Source: Castellaniella sp041677825 (GTDB taxonomy: Bacteria; Pseudomonadota; Gammaproteobacteria; Burkholderiales; Burkholderiaceae_B). From it: DNA of 64,000 nt. Of the stretch, positions 16,964 through 25,721 are shown piece by piece (within the stretch, counting starts at the first letter, position 1; each line of letters begins with the position of its first letter). The stretch is taken from contig NZ_JBAYPG010000016.1 of assembly GCF_041677825.1 (NCBI RefSeq), positions 8,158 through 72,157 of the forward strand, given 5' to 3'. Made by a program: the position numbers and the translations under genes. The notes beneath the pieces were generated by a model, which was not told the DNA's origin, ran no database searches, and saw nothing but the letters and a program-made list of their open reading frames with translations.

Positions 16964-18133
16964 TCAGTGGGCCCCGAACAAATCCCGCGTATAGACTTTT
17001 TCGGCCACGTCGGCCAGGTCGGCGGACCAGCGGTTGGCCAGGATCACGTCGGCCTGCCGCTTGAAGGCGGCCAGATCGGCCACCACGGTGGCGCCCCTGA
17101 AGGCCGACGCCCCGGACAGCACCGGCTCGTACACGATCACGGGGACATCCTGCGCCTGGATGCGCTGCATCACGTCCAGCGCGCTCGAATCACGAAAATT
17201 GTCCGACCCCTGCTTCATCACCAGCCGGTAGACGCCCACCACGCCCGGTGCGCGCCGCAGCACGTCGGCGGCGATGAAATCCTTGCGCGTGGCATTGGCC
17301 TGCACGATGGCCTGCATCAGGTTCTGCGGCACCCCGCGATAATGGGCCAGCAACTGACGCGTGTCCTTGGGCAGGCAATAGCCCCCGTAGCCAAACGAAG
17401 GGTTGTTGTAATGCTGGCCGATGCGCGGATCCGTGCCCACGCCCGCCAGCAGCGCGCGCGTGTCCAGCCCCAGGGTGGCCGCGTAGGTGTCCAGCTCGTT
17501 GAAATAGGCCACGCGCATGGCCAGGTACGTGTTGGCGAACAGCTTGATGGCTTCCGCCTCGGTGTTGGTCACGTACAGCACGGGGATGTCCGCCCGGCGC
17601 GCGCCGGCCTGCATGCGGGCGACGAAGCGGCGGCTGCGGGCGGAATCCTCGCCCATGACGATGCGCGTCGGGTACAGATTGTCGTGCAGGGCCTGCCCCT
17701 CGCGCAGGAATTCGGGCGAGAAGACCAGCGCGTCGGTGCCCAGTTGCGCCTTCAGGCCCTCGGTGTAGCCCACCGGCACCGTGGACTTGAGAATGATGCA
17801 CGCCTCGGGCCGGTAGCGCAGCACGTCGCGCGCCACCGCCTCGATCGATCCGGTATCGAAGCGCCCGCTTGCGGGGTCATGATCGGTGGGCGTGGCGATG
17901 ACCACGTAGTCGGCCTGCGCATACGCCACCGCCGGATCCGTGGTGGCCTGAAAATCTACCCGGCCGCTGCGCAGCAGCGCGGCCATGTCGGGGTCATCGA
18001 CCGGGATGCGGCCCTGGTTGAGCGCGGCCACCCGGGCCGCATCCACGTCCAGGGCCACCACCCGATCATGCTGCGCCAGCAGCAGCCCGTTGGACAGCCC
18101 GACGTAGCCCGTGCCCACCACGGTGATGTTCAT
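16964..18133 (-). CDS. ugd: UDP-glucose 6-dehydrogenase
   Basis: 389-residue enzyme that oxidises UDP-glucose to UDP-glucuronate with two NAD+. It has the N-terminal MNITVVGTGYVGLSNGLLLA, the loop STVPVGYT, SPEFLREGQALHDN, the hinge EAEAIKLFANTYLAMRVAYF and the catalytic cysteine in NPSFGYGGYCLPKDT. This matches the E. coli Ugd branch rather than UDP-GlcNAc dehydrogenases such as WbpA. ATG 18133 is preferred to the TTG three codons earlier; it is five bases after the wzc stop. It supplies glucuronate for the exported polymer. Confidence 0.95.
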   Translation of the reverse strand: MNITVVGTGYVGLSNGLLLAQHDRVVALDVDAARVAALNQGRIPVDDPDMAALLRSGRVDFQATTDPAVAYAQADYVVIATPTDHDPASGRFDTGSIEAVARDVLRYRPEACIILKSTVPVGYTEGLKAQLGTDALVFSPEFLREGQALHDNLYPTRIVMGEDSARSRRFVARMQAGARRADIPVLYVTNTEAEAIKLFANTYLAMRVAYFNELDTYAATLGLDTRALLAGVGTDPRIGQHYNNPSFGYGGYCLPKDTRQLLAHYRGVPQNLMQAIVQANATRKDFIAADVLRRAPGVVGVYRLVMKQGSDNFRDSSALDVMQRIQAQDVPVIVYEPVLSGASAFRGATVVADLAAFKRQADVILANRWSADLADVAEKVYTRDLFGAH

Positions 18134-18138
18134 GACAA

Positions 18139-20409
18139 TCAACGATACGAGTAATAATACTTGTACCCCGCGCCGTAGCCGATGCGGTTGCGCTTGACCG
18201 CATTGAACAGTATGCCCCTCACCGGGCCGGCCACGCCCGAATGGCGCAGCTTGCCCATGGCATCCACCAGTTCGCCGGGGGTGGACTGCTCGGCGCGGGC
18301 CACGATGAAGGCCGCCGTGGCGTGCTGCAGGATGGCCAGCGTATCGGCCACCGGCAGCACGGGCGGGGTGTCCAGCACCACCAGGTCGAACTGCGCCTCG
18401 AGCGCCTTGATCAGCTCGCCAAAGCGCGGCGACAGCAGCAGCTCGCCGGGGTTGGGCGGCATCAGGCCCGAGGGCAGCACCGACAGGCCGGCCTCGGATT
18501 CATGCAGCAGCACCTGGGCCAGCGCGTGGTCGCCCGCCAGCACGCCCGACAGGCCGGGCGCCTTGCGCGCGTAGCTGAAGTAGGTGTGCAGGCGCGGGCG
18601 GCGCAGGTCGCAGTCTACCAGCACCACCTTCTTGCCGGTGCTCGCCAGCAGGGTGGCAAAATTGGCCGCGATGAAGCTCTTGCCCACGCCCGAGGTGGCG
18701 CCCGTGATGGCGATCACCCGGCCCGGCGCGCCCATGAGCGCAAAGCTCAGGCCTGTGCGCAGCGAACGCAGGCTTTCCACGGCCGGGTCGTGCGGGGCCT
18801 GCAGGGCCAGCAGCTGGGTGCCGTGGCTCGAGCGCGCATCGGCCCCACGCACGCCCAGGCCGCGGCGCTGGGCGTGGTCCAGCCGCAGCTGAGCATCGGA
18901 TTCGGGGATGGTGACATAGGTGCTCAGACCCGTGGGCCCTTCGAGCTGCTCGGGGCGCTGCGCGGCCGGGCGCAGGAAATACGCCAGGAAGGCCGCCAGA
19001 ATGCCCAGGAACAGGCCCAGCGCGGCCGAAATGGCCACCGCCAGCGCTTTCTTGGGCTTGACCGGCTGCTCGCTGGGCAGCGCGTAGTCGATGATGCGCA
19101 CGTTGCCTATGGTGCCGGCCTCGGCCACGCGCAGTTCCTGGGCGTTGTTCAGCAGCGACATGTACAGCGTGGTGTTCACGCGCGCATCGCGCTCGAAGGG
19201 CAGCAGCTCGCGCTGCGCCTTGGGCAGCCGGTCGATCTCGGCGTCGATCTTGCGGCTGGCCTCTTCGATGGCCACCATCTGCTTGTCCAGATTCTTCACG
19301 TCGGGGTGCGCCGCGGTGAAGCGCTGCAGGAGTTCGTCGCGCTTCAGGCGCAGTTCGAGGCGGCGGTTTTCCATTTGCACCGAGCGGTTCAGCAGGATCT
19401 CGGCTTCCTTGTCCACCGCAATCGTGTTGCTGCTGGTGCGGTAGCTGGACAGCGCATCTTCGGCGGCATCCATCTGGCGTTTCAGATCGGGCAGCTGGGT
19501 CTCGAGGAACTTCAGGCTGCTGCGCGCCTCGGCCGTGCGCCGCTCGACGTTCTGTTCGAGGTAGGCCTGGGCCACGGCATTGACGATGGACACCGCAAAC
19601 GCGTCATCGGCGCTCTCGTACTGCAGGCGGATGATGCTGCTGCCCTTGCCGACCTCCTGGATGTCCAGGCCCGCCGACAGACTCTTGTACTGGCGCAGCG
19701 GCGAGCGCTCGGTGAACAGGAAGCGGGTGCCGATGCGCCCGCGCAGTTCGGCCACCGCCAGCACCGCCTGCTCGCCGCCCACGTAGAAGTCCGTGCGTTC
19801 GCCCACGCGCCCGTGGCCCAGCACATTGTCGTCGTCATCCAGCACGTCGAACTGGCCGTCACCCGTGGCCACCAGATAGAAGGTGGCGCCCCACTGCGTC
19901 GGCGGCACGTCGAGCAGGGCAAAGCGCAGCAGTTCGCCGCCCCAGGCATAGCTGGTCATGCCCCACACGGCCGGGGCCAGTTCGCCGGGGTACCTGGCCT
20001 CGTTGCGGCGCGCCAGCCAGCGGCCGATGAACGGAAAATAGCCCTCGACCTGCACCTGCATGTTCGCCTGCGTCTTCTTGATCGCCGTCATCAGCACTTC
20101 GCGCGAACGCAGGATCTCGAGCTCGGTGCTCACCGGGCTCTGCTCGAAGCCCAGCGTGTCGGACAGCACCGTCAGCCCGCCCAGACCCGCACTCTTGCGG
20201 CTTTCCACCTGGATCAGGGCATCGGCCTGGTAAATGGGCGTGGCCAGCAGGGCGTAGACCATACCGGCCACCAGCAACACCCCAAAAATGCCCGCCACCA
20301 GCCAGCGCCGCTGCACCAGCACGTTGAAGAGCTCGCCCAGGTTGATTTCGTCGTCGTCCTCGATCGGACGGCGGGCCAGCTGGGCCTCTTCAGTTGTTTT
20401 TTCAGTCAT
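18139..20409 (-). CDS. wzc: Polysaccharide co-polymerase with tyrosine autokinase domain
   Basis: 756-residue BY-kinase of the inner membrane. N-terminal Wzz domain with one span near residues 35-55, a long periplasmic coiled-coil region (RTAEARSSLKFLETQLPDLK, VDKEAEILLNRSVQMENRRL), and a second span near 455-475. The cytoplasmic kinase has Walker A GATSGVGKSFIAANFATLL, Walker A' KKVVLVDCDLRRP and Walker B DLVVLDTPPVLPVAD. The C-terminus ends in a tyrosine cluster (YGAGYKYYYSYR) for autophosphorylation. It works with Wza and the Wzb phosphatase in regulated capsule/EPS export. Confidence 0.95.
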   Translation of the reverse strand: MTEKTTEEAQLARRPIEDDDEINLGELFNVLVQRRWLVAGIFGVLLVAGMVYALLATPIYQADALIQVESRKSAGLGGLTVLSDTLGFEQSPVSTELEILRSREVLMTAIKKTQANMQVQVEGYFPFIGRWLARRNEARYPGELAPAVWGMTSYAWGGELLRFALLDVPPTQWGATFYLVATGDGQFDVLDDDDNVLGHGRVGERTDFYVGGEQAVLAVAELRGRIGTRFLFTERSPLRQYKSLSAGLDIQEVGKGSSIIRLQYESADDAFAVSIVNAVAQAYLEQNVERRTAEARSSLKFLETQLPDLKRQMDAAEDALSSYRTSSNTIAVDKEAEILLNRSVQMENRRLELRLKRDELLQRFTAAHPDVKNLDKQMVAIEEASRKIDAEIDRLPKAQRELLPFERDARVNTTLYMSLLNNAQELRVAEAGTIGNVRIIDYALPSEQPVKPKKALAVAISAALGLFLGILAAFLAYFLRPAAQRPEQLEGPTGLSTYVTIPESDAQLRLDHAQRRGLGVRGADARSSHGTQLLALQAPHDPAVESLRSLRTGLSFALMGAPGRVIAITGATSGVGKSFIAANFATLLASTGKKVVLVDCDLRRPRLHTYFSYARKAPGLSGVLAGDHALAQVLLHESEAGLSVLPSGLMPPNPGELLLSPRFGELIKALEAQFDLVVLDTPPVLPVADTLAILQHATAAFIVARAEQSTPGELVDAMGKLRHSGVAGPVRGILFNAVKRNRIGYGAGYKYYYSYR

Positions 20410-20439
20410 GTGGATACAACGGTTTCAGCACAGCGGCCG

Positions 20440-21786
20440 TCACTGAGCGATGCCCTGGACAGTTCTGACGCCACCCAGCGACGGCAACATCTGGTTGATC
20501 ACGCGCGCCCAGCGGGTCACCCCGGCGGCATCCACGAAGACCACGTCACGCGCGTGCAGCCGGAAGCCATCGGCCAGCACCAGCGCCGCCGGGTTGCTCG
20601 CGTTCAGGTGCCAGACCTGCGGGCGGCCATTGTCGCCGGCGCGCATCACGTACACCTGGCTGCCGTTGGACGTGGACGGATTCAGGCCGCCGGCGTCGCT
20701 GATGGCTTCGGACAGGCTGTAGTCGCCATAGGGCAGCAGCACCGACTGCGGCTTATCAACCTCGCCCAGCACAAAGACCTTGTTGTAGCGCGTCTCGGGC
20801 ACGTCGATCACGTCGCCATCCTGCAGCAGCACGTTCTGCGTCAGGTCGCCGCCCCGGTACAGGGCTTCGAGATCCAGCGGCTCGATCACGCCGGACTTGT
20901 GCGTCAGGCGCGCCAGGCGCAGGTCGGCCTGATCCGTCAGGCCGCCGGCCTGGGTCACCAGATCGGTCACGTGCAACGGGATATTGGTGATGGGCAGCGG
21001 CCCCGGGCTCTTGAACTGGCCCACCGCGTACGCGCGCCGGCCCTGGTACTTGAGCACCGACACATCCACCTGCGGCTCGGTCAGGTACTCGGCCAGGCGG
21101 TTGGCCATGTCGCCACGGATCGCGTCCACCGTGCGCCCGGCCGCCTTCACGCGGCCGATGTAGGGGTAGTAGAAGTACCCGCGCTCATCCACCACCCGCC
21201 CGGACAGTTCGAGGCTCAGCTGCCCGGCCGGGTTGTTCAGCTCGGGGTGGTTCCAGACCGTCACGTTGAGCACATCGCGCGGGGCCACGTAGTACTGGTA
21301 CGGCGTGGCTGGCGTGCCGCGCAGCTGCGCGTCCGTGCGCGCCCGGGCAAGCTCGCGCGCGGCGTCGAACTCTTGCGTCTGCGTGTGCACCACCTGCGGG
21401 GTGATGGTGTGCACGTCCACCTGGGCGAGGATGTCTTCATCCAGCGTGCCGCTGCTGGTCGACCGCTCGCCCTGCGCGCCCACATACATGCCGGTGCAGC
21501 CGCTGAGCACGGCCACCGGCAGCAGCCAGGCCGCCAGGCGCAGCCAGCCGGCGCCGCGGCGCACGGCCTGCCGCGCGGCAAAATGCCGTTCAGCGCGCGG
21601 CGCGGGGTGCTGCCCGGTGCGCTGTGCAGGATGGTGCTCGGCGCGTTGCGCGGGGTGCTGCGCCACGGCATGTTGCGCAGCGCACGGGGGCACGGACTGC
21701 GCCGGCGACAGGCGCGCGGCGGCGATGCGCGGCGCAGGCGCGCGCTCGAAGGTGGGATCTGAGGTCGGCATGGCGGGCAGTTTCAT
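20440..21786 (-). CDS. wza: Outer-membrane polysaccharide export lipoprotein
   Basis: Wza-type secretin-like lipoprotein. After a lipobox (LLPVAVLSGC) come the Poly_export domain (YQYYVAPRDVLNVTVWNHPE), SLBB domains (VYVMRAGDNGRP; VTQAGGLTDQ) and a C-terminal region (RWARVINQMLPSL). The ATG at 21786 gives 448 residues but puts 96 residues in front of the lipobox cysteine, made of Ala/Gln/His/Pro repeats (QHAVAQHPAQRAEHHPAQRT). GTG 21564 would give an ordinary 22-residue lipoprotein signal (VRRGAGWLRLAAWLLPVAVL). Neither start has a strong ribosome site. The start is thus open; the function is clear. Confidence 0.92.
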   Translation of the reverse strand: MKLPAMPTSDPTFERAPAPRIAAARLSPAQSVPPCAAQHAVAQHPAQRAEHHPAQRTGQHPAPRAERHFAARQAVRRGAGWLRLAAWLLPVAVLSGCTGMYVGAQGERSTSSGTLDEDILAQVDVHTITPQVVHTQTQEFDAARELARARTDAQLRGTPATPYQYYVAPRDVLNVTVWNHPELNNPAGQLSLELSGRVVDERGYFYYPYIGRVKAAGRTVDAIRGDMANRLAEYLTEPQVDVSVLKYQGRRAYAVGQFKSPGPLPITNIPLHVTDLVTQAGGLTDQADLRLARLTHKSGVIEPLDLEALYRGGDLTQNVLLQDGDVIDVPETRYNKVFVLGEVDKPQSVLLPYGDYSLSEAISDAGGLNPSTSNGSQVYVMRAGDNGRPQVWHLNASNPAALVLADGFRLHARDVVFVDAAGVTRWARVINQMLPSLGGVRTVQGIAQ

Positions 21787-21812
21787 GGCAGTGGACGGAA
21801 TTCGGACAAGGT

Positions 21813-22328
21813 TCAGGGGGCGGGGCGGCCAGCGGCCCCCCCGGCGGGCGCCGGATGCTCCGGCGCGGGCAGCAGGCCGGCCTGCAGCAGGCGCTCGACC
21901 CACAGGGCACACGAGGCCTGCATGAGCGGCCATTGCTGCGCAAACACTTCGGCAGGCTCGTGCAGCGGGTCGGGGATATCGGCGCCGTCTTCCCAGTGGC
22001 GCAGCACGAAGCACTTGCCCCCGGCTTCGGGGTGCAGCTGCTGCACGCGCTGGCGCTGGCGTGCTTCCATCACCAGCACCACCACCGCCTGGCGCAGTTC
22101 GACCGGGTTCACCTGGGCCGAGCGCTTGTCATCGGACAGCGGCAGGCCGTGGGCCAGGGCCGTGGCGCGCGCGTGCGGGTGCGGGGCGCGGCCCTCGGGC
22201 GCGGCCAGCCCGCGCGAGACCACCTCGGCCTGCACGCCGCGCGCGGCCAGCGCCTGGCGCATCAGCGCCTCGGCCATGGGGCTGCGGCAGATGTTGCCGG
22301 TGCACAGGACGAGAATCAGCGGGGTCAT
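21813..22328 (-). CDS. wzb: Low-molecular-weight protein-tyrosine phosphatase
   Basis: 171-residue cytoplasmic phosphatase. The P-loop CTGNICRSPMAEAL is at residues 9-22 (C-x5-R) and the catalytic aspartate is in DIPDPLHEP. It removes phosphate from the Wzc tyrosine cluster. A Pro/Ala-rich tail of about 20 residues extends past the usual end. It overlaps the MORN gene stop by one base (TGATG) and is followed by wza, the standard order. Confidence 0.93.
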   Translation of the reverse strand: MTPLILVLCTGNICRSPMAEALMRQALAARGVQAEVVSRGLAAPEGRAPHPHARATALAHGLPLSDDKRSAQVNPVELRQAVVVLVMEARQRQRVQQLHPEAGGKCFVLRHWEDGADIPDPLHEPAEVFAQQWPLMQASCALWVERLLQAGLLPAPEHPAPAGGAAGRPAP

Positions 22329-23149
22329 CAGCCGGCCCCCCCACAGGGGCGCCAGTCGGTCATCACTTCCCAGCGTGGATTGAGCTGCGGGTCGGCCGAG
22401 CGGCGCAGCACCGGGCTGTCGCCATCGAGTTCGACCTGGATGCGGTCATCGACCACCGCGCGCACCACGCCCTGGGCCCGATGCCCCGGGCCGGCGCCCT
22501 CGGTGCTGGTCGAACACACGCGCAGGCCCACCTGGCCCAGCACCGGGGCCAGATCCTGCGCGGCACGCTTGCGCCGCGTGGCCGTGGTCGTGCCCTCGCC
22601 CAGCGGCTGGCCGGCCTGCCACCGGGTGCTGAAACGGTCGCCCGACGGAAAGAAGATATACGTGCCGGCGCCCTCGCGGCGGTCATTCGCCCAGCCGCCC
22701 TGGTAGACGTCGCCGCGCCAGGGCGAGTGCGGGCCGTATTCGTAGCGCCCCTCGCCTGCGCGCTGGTCGGCCTGCCAGCCGCCGGTGTAGCCATCGCCAT
22801 TGGCAAACAGCTTGGTCCCGTGGCCGGACTTGCGCCCGGCCTCGAAGCCGCCCCGGTACCACGCGCCCGAGGCCCCGCGCGCCACGCCCTGGCCCTGCGC
22901 CAGGCCGTTCTGGCAACCGCCCTCGTAGGTGCCGCCCTGCAGTTCGGGGTCCAGCACCCGGCAGGTGGCGCCGCTTGCGGCCTGCTGCGGCGCAGCCGTT
23001 GAACCCACCGCCGCCGCAGAAGCCGTTGAGCCAGAAGCCGCCGCCACGCCCGGGGCGCGCTGACCCTGCGCGGCATCGGCCGCGCTGGTGGCGCCGGCCA
23101 GCGCCAGGCACAGGGCCAGGCCCGCGGTGCGCAGCGCGGCCCACCTCAT
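22328..23149 (-). CDS. Secreted MORN-repeat protein of the export cluster
   Basis: 273 residues. An N-terminal signal peptide (ALRTAGLALCLALAGATSAADA) precedes an Ala/Ser linker, then four to five MORN-like repeats: GGTYEGGCQNGLAQGQG, GAWYRGGFEAGRKSGHG, GDGYTGGWQADQRAGEG, GDVYQGGWANDRREGAG. A C-terminal domain of about 90 residues with Cys (RVCSTSTEG, WRPCGG) is not recognised. It overlaps yjbH by ATGA and wzb by one base, so it belongs to the export operon. A periplasmic or outer-membrane accessory role is inferred from position. Confidence 0.85.
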   Translation of the reverse strand: MRWAALRTAGLALCLALAGATSAADAAQGQRAPGVAAASGSTASAAAVGSTAAPQQAASGATCRVLDPELQGGTYEGGCQNGLAQGQGVARGASGAWYRGGFEAGRKSGHGTKLFANGDGYTGGWQADQRAGEGRYEYGPHSPWRGDVYQGGWANDRREGAGTYIFFPSGDRFSTRWQAGQPLGEGTTTATRRKRAAQDLAPVLGQVGLRVCSTSTEGAGPGHRAQGVVRAVVDDRIQVELDGDSPVLRRSADPQLNPRWEVMTDWRPCGGAG

Positions 23150-25344
23150 GGCGTGTCCTCTTGCGGCAGGTCGGCAAAGCCGCGCAGGCCGTCACCATCG
23201 GTGGCGTCGTAGAGCCAGCCGTTGTGCACGAAATCGTACAGATCCATGGGCGACTGCACCATCTGGCCCACGTCGCGGTTCCAGGGCGAGAGCGAGAAGA
23301 AGGCGTTGGCGCTGGTATCGGCCGAAGCCATGGTGCCCAGCGGGATGCGCATGAACACACCCTTGTCATAGTACGGGTGCCCCGGGCTGCCCGGCGAGGT
23401 GATGTCGTCGCCATTGGTGCGCGTATACCACAGCCCCACCTGAATGCCCGACTTGAAGCGCCGCTGGATCTCGAAGCGCGCGCCCACGTCGCCCGCCAGG
23501 AAGCGCCCGGCGCGCACGGTGGCCGTGACCCCGTCGAACCACGGCAGGCGGTAGTGCGCCGCCGCCAGGGCGGTGACGGTGCTGTACGACATGAAGCCCG
23601 TGCCCTTGTAGTTGCGCTGGCGCACCCAGTCGACCGACAGGTCGAACGCCCAGCGCCCGCCGGGGGTCAGGTACAGCGCCTGGCCGCCCACGCCGCCGAA
23701 CATTTCTTCGTACAGCCCCGTGGACGCCCGCAGGTACACGCGCGGGGCCGGCTGCCAGAGCTTGTTGATGAGCAGCTGCTCGACCTTGAAGCGCGAGGCC
23801 TGGCGGTACTTGGCCAGATCCGAGCGCACGTGGTGCAGCGTCGAGTTGGACTCTTGCCGGATATCGCTCACGTTTTCCCAGATCGACTGGCGCACTCCGC
23901 CCGTGAACCAGAAACCGTGCGTGAGATTGAGATTGGCCTGGGCGTAGATGCCGGCGTCGTACTTGAAGGCGCCGCTGGGGTCATTGACGATGGCCCGAAA
24001 CGAGGGCCCGATCTCGAAACTGGTGCGACCCGGGGTTTCGACCGCCCAGCGCCCCAGGCTGAAATTCTGCTGCAGCCCGCCGCCGCGTTCGAGCGCCAGG
24101 GCATCGAGCGTGGCATCGAGGTCATTGGCGCGCGCCGCGGCGCTGATGCCGCGCGGATCGGCGTAGCTGACGGTGACCGCATTCTGCAACGCCGAGCGGC
24201 TGGCGGTGCCGGCCAGATAGCGCTCGAGCACCGGGATGTCGAAGAAGGACCAGGTAAGCCCGGCCACCCCGCGGTCCGTCCAGGTGACCTGTAGCTCGCG
24301 CGTTTCCCAGGGCGCGTAGGCCAGCGCCAGGCGCACCACCCGGCCCACCCCGCGCGAGGGCGACTGATAGCGGCTGCTGGAGGCCGAGATGGCCAGCACC
24401 CCGTCGCGCCAGGCCAGGCGCACCTCGCGCAGGCCCTCGGCGTGCAGCGCCGAGAGCAGGTTCTGGCGATAGCTGCGGTCTTCAGCCCACATGCGCGCGC
24501 TGGGGCGCGCCGCCGCACTGGCCCAGGCGCCGCCGGCAAACGGCCCGGATTCGGCCGTTTTCGCCGTCCAGTAGCGCGCATCGAGCGGGAAGGTGAAATA
24601 GGCGTTGAAGGCGTTGCGGTCGCCCTGGCGGCTGGCCTGCAGGGTGAGCGGCCCCAGCGTGTATTCGAGCCCCACGCCCCACTGCCCCGTGCGCCGCCCA
24701 TCCAGCCCCGTGATGGCGGCGCTGGGGTCGCGCTGGTAGCGCGTGGCGTCGTACTCGGCCACCAGCGCCCACGAAGGCAAGGCGTCGAGCTTGAAGCGCG
24801 CGCCACCGAACAGACCGTCGATGCGCTGGCGGCCATAGCCCAGCGTGGCATCCACCTGGCCCACCCCGGGAAAGTTCAGGCGCTTGGTGGCCGCCACGAA
24901 CTGGCTCTTGAAGAGCTGCGTGCCGTGCACGTCTTCGTAGCCAATGGCGATTTCGGGCATCCAGGCCTGCCCCAGGCCGCCTTCGGGCATGAGGCGCAGC
25001 TTGATGCCGGCGGATTTGTCCTTGAGCGTGCCGTAGTCGGCCGACAGCGCCTGCGTGCCGCGGATGGACGTATAGCGGCCGCTGAGCTGCAGCCAAGGCA
25101 TGGCCTGCAGCACCGCGTAGCCCGTATCGTAGGGCTTGTTGTGGCTGTAGCCCAGAAACAACGTGCCATCGGGCGCCATGCGCCCCGAAGGCATGTTGAG
25201 CAGCCCCGTGAGCCCCATGGTGGTGGGCGCATCGGCCCGGGCCGGCTCGTGCAGCACCAGCCCCAGCGCCAGGCACAGGGCGGCCAGCCCCCACAGGCAG
25301 GCCCCCGTTCTCGAGCGGCGGAAGATCAGCCTGCCTGCGGACAT
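23146..25344 (-). CDS. yjbH: YjbH/GfcD-type outer-membrane beta-barrel protein
   Basis: 732-residue protein with an N-terminal signal (GLAALCLALGLVLHEPARA) and the YjbH family start TTMGLTGLLNMPSGRMAPDG, GTLFLGYSHNKPYDTG, QLSGRYTSI. Many short amphipathic strands and a C-terminal aromatic-rich barrel (FFSLSPWNRDVG) fit an outer-membrane barrel. Homologues lie in yjbEFGH and gfcABCDE-etp-etk loci and help secrete exopolysaccharide. The yjbF/gfcB and yjbG/gfcC partners are absent; a MORN protein occupies that part of the operon. The stop overlaps the MORN start. Confidence 0.9.
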   Translation of the reverse strand: MSAGRLIFRRSRTGACLWGLAALCLALGLVLHEPARADAPTTMGLTGLLNMPSGRMAPDGTLFLGYSHNKPYDTGYAVLQAMPWLQLSGRYTSIRGTQALSADYGTLKDKSAGIKLRLMPEGGLGQAWMPEIAIGYEDVHGTQLFKSQFVAATKRLNFPGVGQVDATLGYGRQRIDGLFGGARFKLDALPSWALVAEYDATRYQRDPSAAITGLDGRRTGQWGVGLEYTLGPLTLQASRQGDRNAFNAYFTFPLDARYWTAKTAESGPFAGGAWASAAARPSARMWAEDRSYRQNLLSALHAEGLREVRLAWRDGVLAISASSSRYQSPSRGVGRVVRLALAYAPWETRELQVTWTDRGVAGLTWSFFDIPVLERYLAGTASRSALQNAVTVSYADPRGISAAARANDLDATLDALALERGGGLQQNFSLGRWAVETPGRTSFEIGPSFRAIVNDPSGAFKYDAGIYAQANLNLTHGFWFTGGVRQSIWENVSDIRQESNSTLHHVRSDLAKYRQASRFKVEQLLINKLWQPAPRVYLRASTGLYEEMFGGVGGQALYLTPGGRWAFDLSVDWVRQRNYKGTGFMSYSTVTALAAAHYRLPWFDGVTATVRAGRFLAGDVGARFEIQRRFKSGIQVGLWYTRTNGDDITSPGSPGHPYYDKGVFMRIPLGTMASADTSANAFFSLSPWNRDVGQMVQSPMDLYDFVHNGWLYDATDGDGLRGFADLPQEDTP

Positions 25345-25377
25345 GACACCCTTGTAGACGTGGACCCGTGTGGCCGA

Positions 25378-25668
25378 TCAGTGATGCGTGGTGGTGGACG
25401 AACCGCCGCCGCCGCCACCGCTGGCAGCCGCCGCGATGATGCCCCCGAGCACCACGGCGCCCACCACGATGTGCGTGGTGGATATACCCGATACGCTGCC
25501 CGAGCCCACGCCCTCGTCAGCGCCGCCGGCCGAAGCCGATTGTTCGAGCACCGCCCCGCTGCGCTTCTGATCGCCCTGATCGTTCTGGGCAATGGATGCC
25601 TGCTGCGCCACCGACGCCGTGGCAAAAGCCATGGCCGCCAGCGCGAGCGCCAATTGTGAGAATTTCAT
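25378..25668 (-). CDS. YjbE/GfcA-like small secreted protein
   Basis: 96 residues with a signal peptide (KFSQLALALAAMAFATASVA), a polar Gln/Asp/Ser middle, one hydrophobic segment (STTHIVVGAVVLGGIIAAAA) and a Gly/Ser/Thr tail ending in HH. The composition and length match YjbE/GfcA, the first protein of yjb/gfc export operons. ATG 25668 has AAGGGG about six bases ahead; the GTG two codons earlier falls inside that ribosome site. It precedes yjbH by 33 bases. Function in the family is not well defined. Confidence 0.75.
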   Translation of the reverse strand: MKFSQLALALAAMAFATASVAQQASIAQNDQGDQKRSGAVLEQSASAGGADEGVGSGSVSGISTTHIVVGAVVLGGIIAAAASGGGGGGSSTTTHH

Positions 25669-25721
25669 GAACACCCCTTGGTAACAGATTAGTTACAGTT
25701 CATCGGCGAGTGTACACCGAC

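Noticed and set aside
18241..21762. Plus-strand open frame of over 1100 codons opposite wzc and wza
   Set aside because: Gln/His/Arg-rich antisense shadow; wzc and wza on the other strand are unmistakable.
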